13,376 nt of DNA from Chloroflexota bacterium. GTDB taxonomy: Bacteria > Chloroflexota > Limnocylindria > Limnocylindrales > CSP1-4. This document shows, in pieces, positions 1 to 8,319 of this stretch. The notes beneath the pieces were generated by a model. That model saw nothing but the letters and a program-made list of their open reading frames with translations, was not told where the DNA came from and did no database searches. The stretch spans positions 1-13,376 of the forward strand of contig JACQEF010000350.1 of assembly GCA_016200745.1 (NCBI GenBank), written 5' to 3'. Every line of letters begins with the position of its first letter. Position 1 is the stretch's first letter. The translations under genes and the position numbers were made by a program.

Positions 1-194
1 TCGACCGGGAGGACGACCTGCAGACCGGACAGCGCGAGCACCAGCGCCGCGAGCAGTGCGGTCCGGACCACGAGCGCCACCTGGCGCCGTCGCGAGCCCA
101 GGTGCCGGCGTGACGCCACGTGCACGCCGTAGGTGAAGACGAGGGCGGGCACGAGCAGCAACAGCGCGAGCGGAGTGTCGAGGGCGATCCCCAT
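1..194 (-). CDS. BatA-like membrane protein, N-terminal fragment (runs off window)
   Basis: This is the first 64 codons of a gene that continues past the left edge. Its ATG (194-192) shares one base with the TGA of the upstream VWA gene (TGATG junction), which points to translational coupling. A GGGAG Shine-Dalgarno-like run lies about 8 bases upstream. The start MGIALDTPLALLLL resembles that of the preceding gene (MPFTTPLALLGLL): a hydrophobic helix at about residues 8-26, a basic loop rich in Arg (RRHLGSRRRQ), then a second helix at about 41-60. This is the usual N-terminal layout of BatA-type aerotolerance proteins and of the large VWA or glutamine-amidotransferase-like membrane proteins that often end MoxR operons. 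The domain that would identify it (VWA MIDAS or GATase-like) lies outside the window, so only the membrane anchor can be described. It is likely an inner-membrane partner of the neighbouring MoxR system. Confidence 0.8.
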   Translation of the reverse strand, partial: MGIALDTPLALLLLVPALVFTYGVHVASRRHLGSRRRQVALVVRTALLAALVLALSGLQVVLPV

Positions 195-2317
195 CAGGCG
201 CTCCCGTCCACCGGACGCCCGAGCCGGCCCGAGAGCCCGCGTCGCAGCCGGATGATCGCGTCTCGCTGGTAGACCGCCCATTCGACGCACAGCGCAATCA
301 GGACGATCAGCACGACCGGGACCCAGAGCTCGTCGCGGGCGGTCGGCCGTTGCGTGGCGGCCGCCGAGGTCCCGCCAGCCGTCCCGGACGGAGCGGGCGA
401 GGCCCTGGACGGGCGTCCGAGCGCCTCGATGGTGGCGGCTGAGCCCGGTGAGATCGTCGACTCGTCGACGTCGAACAGGTCGACGGCGAAGCGTGCCGGG
501 GCGTTCGGATCCACCGGGACCGGCGACGGGACGGCGGCCGACCCACTCGGGCCCGGCGAGGGCACGATCGCCGACGGCGACACGGGCGCGGTGGAGGCGG
601 ACGGCCCAGACGCCGTCGCGCTGGGCGCCGAATCCGCCGCCAGGTGCGGGGTCACCGAATAGATCCCGAGTTGGTCGGTCCCGGTGAAGGTCGCGGACCT
701 CGACTCGGCGCTTTGGGGCACGAGCTCCACGACCGACCCATCGGGCCGCGTGACGGCCAGCCCGGTCGCGTCCGGCGGGATCGGCAGGCTGACCGGCGTG
801 CCTGGTTGGACCGCCTCCGATGGCGCCGCCGAGCCGCCCATCAGCTCGCCGGTCAGGTTGGCCAGCAGCACCGGGAAGGCGACCTGGAGCGGTAGGTCGG
901 AATGACGCGGATCGAAGGCCAGGACCCCGGTGGGCAGTCCCGCTCGGATGCCCGTGTAGAGCAGCGGCGCACCGCCCGGGCCGGGGATGATCGTGCGCGC
1001 CCAGTCCGGCGAGGTGAGCCGGGCGGCCTCGGCGATGTGGGTCGTGGACAGGTCCACGTACCGCAGGATCGGTTCGTCAGGGCTCAGCGACCCGATGCCG
1101 GGATCCTTGAGCGTCCCGGTCACCTGGCCGAGCGGGCTCGAGCCCGGCGGCGCGATGGCGAGGATCGGGGTCTGCGGGAGCGTCGCCGGCAGGGTGCCCT
1201 CGAAGATGACCAGATCCCACGGCCGCCCGTCCTGCCGCTCGGTCCTCGGGCCGTACTCGGCCGGCGTGACGCCGTACAGCTCGACGTTGGGCAGGTAGCT
1301 GAGCGCGGTCTCGAGGTAGGGATCGCCCTCGCCGACGAGCAGGACGAGCCGTCGCTGGTCGGGCGGCACCACCGCCCAGGCCGTGTCGTCCGTGGCGAGG
1401 TCATCCGGCGCTGCGCTGACCGCGGGGTCCGATCCGACCAGCCGGACCTCGATCGTGCCGACGTCGGCGGGCACGTCGTCGATGACGACGTCGGCGCGTG
1501 CCTGCGGGTCGAGCGAGACGTCGCGGACCTCGATCAGGCCGCCGGGTCCCCGGAGCTCGATCCGCCGCTGGGCGTAGTCGAGGTCCAGGTTGGCGATGCT
1601 GATGAACACGGACCGGGTCACGGCCGATGGCGACGTCCGCACGGCCAGCGCCACGATCGCCTGGTTGCGGTGTGAGCGTCCGACCGCCAGCACCCGGATC
1701 GGCGCCTCGATGGCTCCTGCCGGCGGCGTGGCGAGCGCGCCGTCCGTTCCCACCACGATCTGGGCGTCGCCCGAGCGGGCCGCCAGCTTGCCGGCGAGCT
1801 CCAGGGCGTCGCCGAGGTTGCCGCTCGAGCTGCTCGGTTCGATGGCGGCGAGGGCCTGACGGACGCGTCCGAGGTCGGTCGTCTCGTTGACCACGATCCG
1901 TGCCGTCCGATCGGCCGCGACGACGCTGACCTTGCCGCCGGTCGGCAGGTCGCGAAGCGCGTCGAGGACCGCCGCCTTGGCCGCCCCGAGCCGGGTCGGC
2001 GTGACGTCCGTGGCGCCCATGCTGGCCGAGGTATCGAGGACGACGACCACGTCGCGGGCGAGCCCGGCCGGCCGCTCCAGGAACGGCCGTGCGGCGAGCA
2101 GTGCCAGGACCGCGACGAGCAGCAGCTGGAGCAGCAGCAGCAGGCTCCGGCGCAGGCGTTGCCACGGTGCGTTCGCCTCGACGTCGGCGACCAGTCGCGT
2201 CCACAGGAGTGTGGATGGCACCACGGCTTCGTCCCGGCGCAGCTTGAGCAGGTACATCGCCAGGACGGCCGGCACGAACAGCAGGCCCAGCAGCGCGAGC
2301 GGTGTCGTGAACGGCAT
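194..2317 (-). CDS. BatA-type membrane-anchored VWA domain protein
   Basis: A 707-residue membrane protein with helices at about 6-24 and 58-78 (BatA N-terminal region), a VWA domain at about 88-215, a long extracytoplasmic beta-rich middle, and a C-terminal helix at about 664-684 followed by a basic tail (RDAIIRLRRG). The MIDAS metal site is clear: DTSAS at 95-99, a T/S-rich loop near 161-166, and TDG at 191-193. VWA domains of this family bind a divalent metal and serve as partners of MoxR AAA+ chaperones; that role is inferred from the family and from moxR two genes upstream. A Ser/Pro/Ala-rich linker (about 560-608) interrupts a beta region, between GIYSVTPH and RFAVDLFDVDES. The ATG lies 4 bases after the DUF58 stop and its TGA overlaps the next ATG, so the gene sits within the operon. 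Confidence in the family is high; the specific substrate is unknown. Confidence 0.92.
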   Translation of the reverse strand: MPFTTPLALLGLLFVPAVLAMYLLKLRRDEAVVPSTLLWTRLVADVEANAPWQRLRRSLLLLLQLLLVAVLALLAARPFLERPAGLARDVVVVLDTSASMGATDVTPTRLGAAKAAVLDALRDLPTGGKVSVVAADRTARIVVNETTDLGRVRQALAAIEPSSSSGNLGDALELAGKLAARSGDAQIVVGTDGALATPPAGAIEAPIRVLAVGRSHRNQAIVALAVRTSPSAVTRSVFISIANLDLDYAQRRIELRGPGGLIEVRDVSLDPQARADVVIDDVPADVGTIEVRLVGSDPAVSAAPDDLATDDTAWAVVPPDQRRLVLLVGEGDPYLETALSYLPNVELYGVTPAEYGPRTERQDGRPWDLVIFEGTLPATLPQTPILAIAPPGSSPLGQVTGTLKDPGIGSLSPDEPILRYVDLSTTHIAEAARLTSPDWARTIIPGPGGAPLLYTGIRAGLPTGVLAFDPRHSDLPLQVAFPVLLANLTGELMGGSAAPSEAVQPGTPVSLPIPPDATGLAVTRPDGSVVELVPQSAESRSATFTGTDQLGIYSVTPHLAADSAPSATASGPSASTAPVSPSAIVPSPGPSGSAAVPSPVPVDPNAPARFAVDLFDVDESTISPGSAATIEALGRPSRASPAPSGTAGGTSAAATQRPTARDELWVPVVLIVLIALCVEWAVYQRDAIIRLRRGLSGRLGRPVDGSA

Positions 2318-2321
2318 CGTG

Positions 2322-3290
2322 CTACCCCAGCACCCGGCGGCGGCGCAGCTCGTTGAACATGAGGTCGGCCAGGTTCGCGTCGGACGGCAGGTCCACGTAG
2401 GTCGCCCGCCGCTTCGCCGCGAGATCGGCGAACGCCGCCTTCCAGGCCGCCAGCCGGGTCTTGTAGGCGTCGAGCGTCGGCAGGTCGACCGTGACGTCGA
2501 CGCCGTCCCCCGTTTCGACGTCCACCAGCCTCAGGTCGCCCTCGAGCTGGGGCTCTAGCTCTTCCGGCGACAGGACGTGGAGCACGATCAGCTCCGAGCC
2601 GGTCGCCGCGAGCTCGCGGATCACGCGATCCGCCGACGGGTCGAGCAGATCGGACAGGAGGATCACGACGCCCTTGCCATGGAGCTGTGCGGCGGCGTGC
2701 CGGGCGGCGGCGAGCAGGTCGGTCGGGCCCTCCGCCGGCTCGATCGAGGACAGATCGGACAGCAGCCGGAAGATGCGCCCGGAGCCCCGCATCGCGGCCC
2801 GTCGTCTCGAGGCTCGCCCGGCCAGGGCGCTGACGGTCACGCGATCCTCGCTCGCGAGCCCGATGTACCCGAGCGCCGCGGCCGCACGCTTCGCGAAGAG
2901 CAGCTTCGGTGGGCGGCCAGCGGTCATCGACGCCGACGCGTCGACGAGCAGGGTGACCGTGACGTCCTCTTCCTCGATGAACAGCTTGACGAAGAGGCGC
3001 TCGAGCCGCGCGTAGACGTTCCAGTCGAGCTGGCGCAGGTCATCGCCGAGCGCGTAGTCGCGGTAGTCGGCGAACTCAACCGACTGGCCGCGCTTGACGC
3101 TCCGGCGGCCGCCCTTGAGCCCGCCCCGGACGGGCGAGCGCATCAGTATCAGGAGCCGCTCGAGCTGGCGGAGGAACGCCTCGTCGAAGACGGTCGAGTC
3201 GACGTCGCTCGGGAGGAAGGCCCGGCGCTCGCGCGCGTTGGGCCGGCCGGCGGCCGGCGGGTCGCTGTGGGGCGTCAGCGGGCCGTCCAT
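2322..3290 (-). CDS. DUF58 domain protein (VWA-like MoxR partner)
   Basis: A 322-residue protein with no membrane helix. It carries the DUF58 signature GDDLRQLDWNVYAR (82-95) preceded by a basic patch (GGLKGGRRSVKRGQS, 56-70), then a VWA-like fold with a DASAS MIDAS motif at 117-121 and a second acidic strand LLSDLLDP (211-218). DUF58 proteins are nearly always encoded next to moxR and are thought to work with the MoxR ATPase on membrane or exported targets; the exact reaction is not established. The ATG at 3290 is the only usable start downstream of the MoxR stop in this frame, 36 bases away, and I see no strong Shine-Dalgarno sequence, so expression may depend on coupling or read-through from moxR. 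The first 30 or so residues are Pro/Arg-rich and variable-looking. The gene ends 4 bases before the VWA gene begins. Confidence 0.93.
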   Translation of the reverse strand: MDGPLTPHSDPPAAGRPNARERRAFLPSDVDSTVFDEAFLRQLERLLILMRSPVRGGLKGGRRSVKRGQSVEFADYRDYALGDDLRQLDWNVYARLERLFVKLFIEEEDVTVTLLVDASASMTAGRPPKLLFAKRAAAALGYIGLASEDRVTVSALAGRASRRRAAMRGSGRIFRLLSDLSSIEPAEGPTDLLAAARHAAAQLHGKGVVILLSDLLDPSADRVIRELAATGSELIVLHVLSPEELEPQLEGDLRLVDVETGDGVDVTVDLPTLDAYKTRLAAWKAAFADLAAKRRATYVDLPSDANLADLMFNELRRRRVLG

Positions 3291-3326
3291 CGCCGAGGTC
3301 CGGAGTCCGGCGGGTCGTGGCGCGAA

Positions 3327-4343
<1,017 letters not shown>

Positions 4344-4349
4344 GGTGTG

Positions 4350-4354
4350 CCTCC
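4350..4354 (-). promoter_or_regulatory. Shine-Dalgarno site of moxR-type gene
   Basis: GGAGG on the minus strand, 6 bases before the ATG at 4343. It is the clearest ribosome binding site in the leftward operon. It lies just downstream of the TGA of the frameshifted coiled-coil gene, so the ATPase can be translated independently of that broken frame. Confidence 0.7.
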
Positions 4355-4356
4355 GG

Positions 4357-6221
4357 TCAGTGCGACGGGTCTAGCGAGCTGAAGTAGTTCTTGACGTAGT
4401 CCTTGATCGACAGCGGGATGTAGCCACGGTCGAGCGAGGTCTGGGCGTAGCGGAGGAAGTCGGCGTAGACCTGCTGGTACGGGGTCAGCGCCCCGTTGCT
4501 GGAGCCGGAACCCGTCTGGTTGCCCTGCTGGGTCTGGCCGTCGCCGCCGGTCCCGGCCACGTAGGACGGATCGCCGGGCTTGCCGAGCCGGTCGAACGGC
4601 GCGTAGATCGAGGACAGGTCGGCACCGAGCTGCGAGGGCCGGTTGGGGTTGGTCGGCCCGGCCGGACGGCCGTTGCCGCCGATGCCGTTGCCGAGCGACC
4701 TGGCATTGGAGCCGCCACCGCCGATGGCACCTTGCCCCTGGCCCTGACCTTGCCCCTGGCCCTGACCCTGACCCTGACCCTGACCCTGACCTTGCCCCTG
4801 GCCCTGACCCTGACCCTGACCCTGACCCTGACCCTGACCCTGACCCTGACCCTGACCTGGCCGCTCGCCCCAGGGCTCTGCCCCTGCCCCTGCGCCTGCG
4901 CCTGCCCGGCTGTCGACTGTCCCGCGTCCGCGAGGTCGCGGCGCGCGTCCTGAAGCCGAGAAGCGGCGCCGGCAAGGTCGCGCCCGGTCGAGATCCGTTG
5001 CTGCGCACCGGTCAGCGACTGGCCGAGCCGGTCGATCGCCGACCTCGCCCCGGCCGTGTCGCCTTGCGCCCGGCTCGGGGCGGCGTCACGCCGGGCCGTC
5101 CCGGACGCGCCGTCGGCCTGGGACGCGGTCGCCTCGAGCCCCGCCAGCTGTTGGGCGAGATCACGCTGTTGCTCGGCCGTCAGGTTGTCGAGGTTGTCGG
5201 CGAGCTGCTGCAGGTCGGCGCGGGTGGTCTTCGGGTCGCCGTCCCGGTTCGCGTCGGGCGTTCCCGTCGCGGCCTGCGACAGCGAGCGGCTGAGCGAGAT
5301 GAGTGACGACGCCCGCTGCTCGTTGGCGGGATCGGTCTGCGCGCGAACCTCGTCCTCCACGGCGCCGAGACGCGCGAGGTTGGCGTCCAGCTGGTCGGGA
5401 TGCTCGCGCAGCCGAAGGGCAAGGTCGCGCAGCTCCTGGGCCAGCTTGGTCGGCGGGTCGTTGACGTCCTGCCCCCTGGCTTCCAGGTCCTGGGCCACCT
5501 GGTCGATGCGCTCGGCCTGGCGCTCCGCCGCCTCGCGGACCTGCTGCTGCTGGGCGATCACGGCATCCTGCGGGTTGGGGACGAGGAGCACCGGTGCCAG
5601 CAGCAGCGCCGCGACCAGCGTGGCCGCCGCCGGTCGCCGCGACACGCGTGGCGCGAACAGGCCTGCGGGTGCCGTCCGAACGGCGGTCAGGGCGTCGCGC
5701 CGCTGGCGCCGGATGAACCGGTCCGCCTCGGTGGCCTCGCCGGCCGCGGACCCCGCGCCGGGGTCGGCGGGATCCGGTCCCGGCCCGGCGGATTCGGGGA
5801 ACTCGACCGCGAGCTCGAGGGCGCTCGAGGCCCGGTCGCCCAGCCGCCCCTCGCCGTCGAGCGCGAGCGCCGCCTCACCCAGCGCCGGCCGCGCTCGCAC
5901 GGCCGCGATCATCCAGCCGGCGAGCCCACCCACCGGGAGAATCGCCGCGATCAGGGGAGCCGAGGCGATGGGGGCCAGTCGCGCCAGCGTCCACAGCCCG
6001 AGCTCGGCCATCGCGACGAGCGCCAGGGCCAGCCAGGTGCGCCGGACCAGGCGCCGGAGCCAGAGCCGTCGTCGGTGGGGGAGCAGCGCCCCGCGCAATT
6101 GCAGCAGGGCCGGATCGAGCGGCGCGGCCAGACGACCCACCGGATCTGGTGGAATCGACAGGGGTATCGGGCCGGGCTGCCGGGGCCGCGCGGGTTTCCG
6201 GGCCAGGTCGATCTTTCTCAT
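4357..6221 (-). CDS. Membrane-anchored coiled-coil protein with (Gly-Gln)n repeat, frameshifted
   Basis: I do not recognise a named family; the layout recalls DUF4175-like proteins beside moxR. The ATG at 6221 overlaps the permease TGA (ATGA). In order: basic N-terminus, helices at about 62-83 and 86-107, a soluble part with an acidic Pro/Gly stretch, a third helix at about 198-216, then a long Gln/Arg/Glu-rich predicted coiled coil (about 224-430), leading to AQAQGQGQSPGASGQ. At about 4856 the frame breaks: one C is missing where the hexamer repeat begins (CTGACC followed by TGGCC instead of CTGGCC). Read as deposited, the frame continues as Arg-Val repeats and stops at 4485. Restoring one base gives (GQ)n, then a Gly/Asn-rich linker and a conserved-looking end containing TPYQQVYADFLRYAQ, IPLSIKDYVKNYFSSL, stopping at 4357. 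I therefore annotate one gene of about 621 residues with a sequencing error or real frameshift. A role as an envelope scaffold with the neighbouring ABC exporter and MoxR is inference. Confidence 0.8.
4732..4857 (-). repeat. Tandem hexanucleotide repeat, 21 units, coding (Gly-Gln)n
   Basis: Twenty-one contiguous six-base units. On the plus strand most are CTGACC, interspersed with CTGGCC and TTGCCC; the longest pure run is nine CTGACC units (4804-4857). On the coding strand these read GGTCAG, GGCCAG and GGGCAA, all encoding Gly-Gln. The higher-order order TTGCCC-CTGGCC-CTGACC occurs three times, suggesting growth by slippage or unequal exchange. Because the unit is six bases, copy-number change keeps the frame; the frame is lost only at the right edge, where a single C is missing. 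The coding strand has regularly spaced GGG runs (GGGTCA)n. Confidence 0.95.
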
Positions 6222-7348
6222 GTCGCGCCCGCCTGTCGCCCTCGTCGTCGGGGCAGGCGCCATCGCCTCGTCGGCGAGACGAACTGCACCGACAGGATCA
6301 GGAACACGGCGGACAGGATCAGCCAGGAGATCACGCTCCGCGGCCACAGGCCATCACGCACCACCCCGAACGGTGCGACCGCCGGGGGTCCGGCGACGTC
6401 GTTCGCGATCCCCTGTCCGCGGACGACGAAGTTCTTGCCGATCGGGATGGGCGCCACCGGGGCGATGATCGGGCCGGTGGCCCCGCCGTCGACGAAGACG
6501 ACACCGTTCTGGCTGGGCAGGAGCGACGACTCGAGGCTGCACCAGCCGCCGAACGAGGTCTCGGTCCCGCACAGGACGTCGACCTGGGCCAGGAATGGGT
6601 TGAGGTAGCCGAGCTCCTGCGGCGCGCTGCCCCGGGTGGTGCCGTCATTGGTGGTCCGCGTGGTCATCGCGCCCCAGAACGCGAGCAGGAAAACGGAGCC
6701 GATCGAGATGAGGAGGACACCGAAGATCGTGATCGCGGTCGCCGCCTGCGTCCGCTTGACCAGGCTCGAGCAGAACAGCCCGAACGAGCCGAGGCCCAGC
6801 GCGGTCACGACCAGCACGAGGTAGCCGCGCAGGACGTCGTCGGGGGCGACCCCGCCGTAGACGAAGACGACCGCCGTCAGCGGGATGGACGCGGCGATCA
6901 GCAGCCAGACGTAGACCAGGGCGCTCAGCAGCTTGCCAAGGACGATCGCGATCGACGAGATCGGGGTCACGACGAGCAACTCGAGCGTCCGCTTCTCCCG
7001 CTCCAGGCTGATCGCGCCGGCCGTCGCGGCGGGCGCCAGGAATGCGACCTGGAGCGTCTCGAGCATCAGCAGCGCGGCGAAGATGCCCTGGCCGATCGAG
7101 GCCCCGGCGTACGTCGACGACCCGAACACGGTCGACATGTTGCGCTCCATGATCAGCTCGACCATCCAGGCGAAGCCACCGAGGAGCAGCAGGTAGATGG
7201 TCAGGATCACGAACGCGCGACGGCCGCGCATCCGGCCGCGCAGCTCCTTGACGCCCACGGCGCCGATCCCGCCACCGGTCCGGGCCAGGCCGGCCAGCGG
7301 TCCGCGCCAGCCGGGACGTTGCGCCGTGGGAAGCGTCGCGTCGCTCAT
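6218..7348 (-). CDS. ABC-2 type transporter permease
   Basis: A 376-residue integral membrane protein with about six helices: near 46-64, 88-112, 136-165, 174-196, 203-226 and 338-357. The ABC-2 permease signature is present after helix 2: ISLEREKRTLELLVVTPISS (113-132), followed by the IVLGKLLSALVYVW segment. A large loop of about 110 residues separates helices 5 and 6 and holds two cysteines (C260, C270); by topology it should be extracytoplasmic. The ATG at 7348 is preferred over upstream in-frame starts because AGAGGA lies 4 bases before it, overlapping the ATPase TAG, and the upstream extension would overlap the ATPase gene. Its stop overlaps the next ATG. With the ATPase it should form an exporter or a mechanical ABC complex; the substrate is unknown. 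Confidence 0.93.
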   Translation of the reverse strand: MSDATLPTAQRPGWRGPLAGLARTGGGIGAVGVKELRGRMRGRRAFVILTIYLLLLGGFAWMVELIMERNMSTVFGSSTYAGASIGQGIFAALLMLETLQVAFLAPAATAGAISLEREKRTLELLVVTPISSIAIVLGKLLSALVYVWLLIAASIPLTAVVFVYGGVAPDDVLRGYLVLVVTALGLGSFGLFCSSLVKRTQAATAITIFGVLLISIGSVFLLAFWGAMTTRTTNDGTTRGSAPQELGYLNPFLAQVDVLCGTETSFGGWCSLESSLLPSQNGVVFVDGGATGPIIAPVAPIPIGKNFVVRGQGIANDVAGPPAVAPFGVVRDGLWPRSVISWLILSAVFLILSVQFVSPTRRWRLPRRRGRQAGAT

Positions 7349-7352
7349 GGGG

Positions 7353-7358
7353 TCCTCT
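7353..7358 (-). promoter_or_regulatory. Shine-Dalgarno site of the ABC permease
   Basis: AGAGGA on the minus strand, overlapping the TAG stop of the ATPase gene and 4 bases from the permease ATG. Ribosomes terminating on the ATPase would be placed at this site, so the two subunits are likely made in a fixed ratio. It decides the permease start at 7348. Confidence 0.65.
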
Positions 7359-8319
7359 ACGCCGCCTCGAGCGGCTGGCGGTCCGGGGCGGTGACCTGGA
7401 GGAAGAGCTCCTCGAGATCGCTGGCGGCTCGGGCGAAGCTGACGATCGGCAGCCCGGCGGCCACGGAGGCCGCCAGCAGCCGGGCGGTGGCGGCGTCGTC
7501 GCCGCGGAATCCGAGCTCGATCGTGCCGTCGTCGAGGATCGTCGCCGACGCCACGTCGGGATCCGCGGCCAGGCCGGCCCGGGCTGCCTCCAGTGCCTCG
7601 CCCTCCGCGAGCAGCCGGACCCGCAGCACGGACCCGAAGCGGAGCCGTCGCTCGATGTCGGCCACCCGGCCGTGGGCGAGGACCTTGCCCTGGTCGACGA
7701 TCGCGACGCTCGAGCACAGCTCCTCGAGCTCGGGCAGGATGTGACTGCTGATCACGATCGTCTTGCCCAGGTTCCGCAGCTCGCGGAGGAGCTCGCGGAG
7801 CTCGACTCTGGCACGAGGATCCAGCCCCGACGCCGGCTCGTCGAGGAGCAGCACCTTCGGATCGTGGACGAGGGCGTGGGCCAGGCACAGCCGTTGCTCC
7901 ATGCCGCGCGACAGCGTCTGGACGTAGTTGTCGCGTCGGGGAGCGAGGTCGACCAGCTCGAGCAGGTCGCCGATCATCCGCCGCCGCGCCGCGGTCGGCA
8001 GACCATAGCAACGGGCGAAGAAGTCCAGGTACTCCCAGACCTTCATGTCGTCGTAGACGCCGAACACGTCGGGCATGAAGCCGAGGACGCGCCGGACCTG
8101 GTCGGGGTTCCGGGTGACGGACCAGCCATCGATCTCGGCGTCGCCGGACGATGGCTGGAGCAGCGTGGCCAGCATCCGCAGGGTCGTGGTCTTGCCGGCG
8201 CCGTTGGGGCCGACGAGGCCAAAGATCTCGCCCGGCTCGATCTCGAGGTCGATCCCCGCCACGGCCAGCGTCCCGTCGTAGCGCTTGACGAGGCCCTCGG
8301 TTCGGACGATCGCCGTCAT
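7357..8319 (-). CDS. ABC transporter ATP-binding protein
   Basis: A 320-residue ABC ATPase. Walker A GPNGAGKT (37-44), signature LSRGMEQR (136-143), Walker B LLLDEP (157-162) with the D-loop SGLD (164-167), and H-loop SSH (191-193) are all present. The Q-loop region reads GFMPDVFGVYDDM (80-92), with Asp where many family members carry Gln or Glu. Residues after about 215 form a C-terminal domain (DIERRLRFGSVLRVRLL onward) typical of exporters of the CcmA/YhaQ type with ABC-2 permeases. The ATG at 8319 overlaps the TGA of the preceding gene (ATGA) and GGGGA lies about 9 bases upstream, which rules against the longer in-frame extension. The permease follows after 8 bases. The pair is an ABC-2 exporter-type module; cargo is unknown. 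Confidence 0.95.
   Translation of the reverse strand: MTAIVRTEGLVKRYDGTLAVAGIDLEIEPGEIFGLVGPNGAGKTTTLRMLATLLQPSSGDAEIDGWSVTRNPDQVRRVLGFMPDVFGVYDDMKVWEYLDFFARCYGLPTAARRRMIGDLLELVDLAPRRDNYVQTLSRGMEQRLCLAHALVHDPKVLLLDEPASGLDPRARVELRELLRELRNLGKTIVISSHILPELEELCSSVAIVDQGKVLAHGRVADIERRLRFGSVLRVRLLAEGEALEAARAGLAADPDVASATILDDGTIELGFRGDDAATARLLAASVAAGLPIVSFARAASDLEELFLQVTAPDRQPLEAA

Noticed and set aside
4732..4857. Possible CRISPR array or intergenic minisatellite
   Set aside because: The units are six bases without spacers and they encode Gly-Gln in frame with the C-terminal part of a gene.
4732..4857. Phase-variable contingency repeat controlled by copy number
   Set aside because: A six-base unit keeps the reading frame when copies change, so copy number alone cannot switch the gene on or off; only the single missing base does.
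6222..6347. 42-residue upstream extension of the coiled-coil protein
   Set aside because: It overlaps the end of the permease gene; the ATG at 6221 forms a typical ATGA overlap with the permease stop.
7349..8011. Long upstream extension of the permease frame
   Set aside because: It runs through the ABC ATPase gene in a shadow frame; the ATG at 7348 has a good ribosome binding site.
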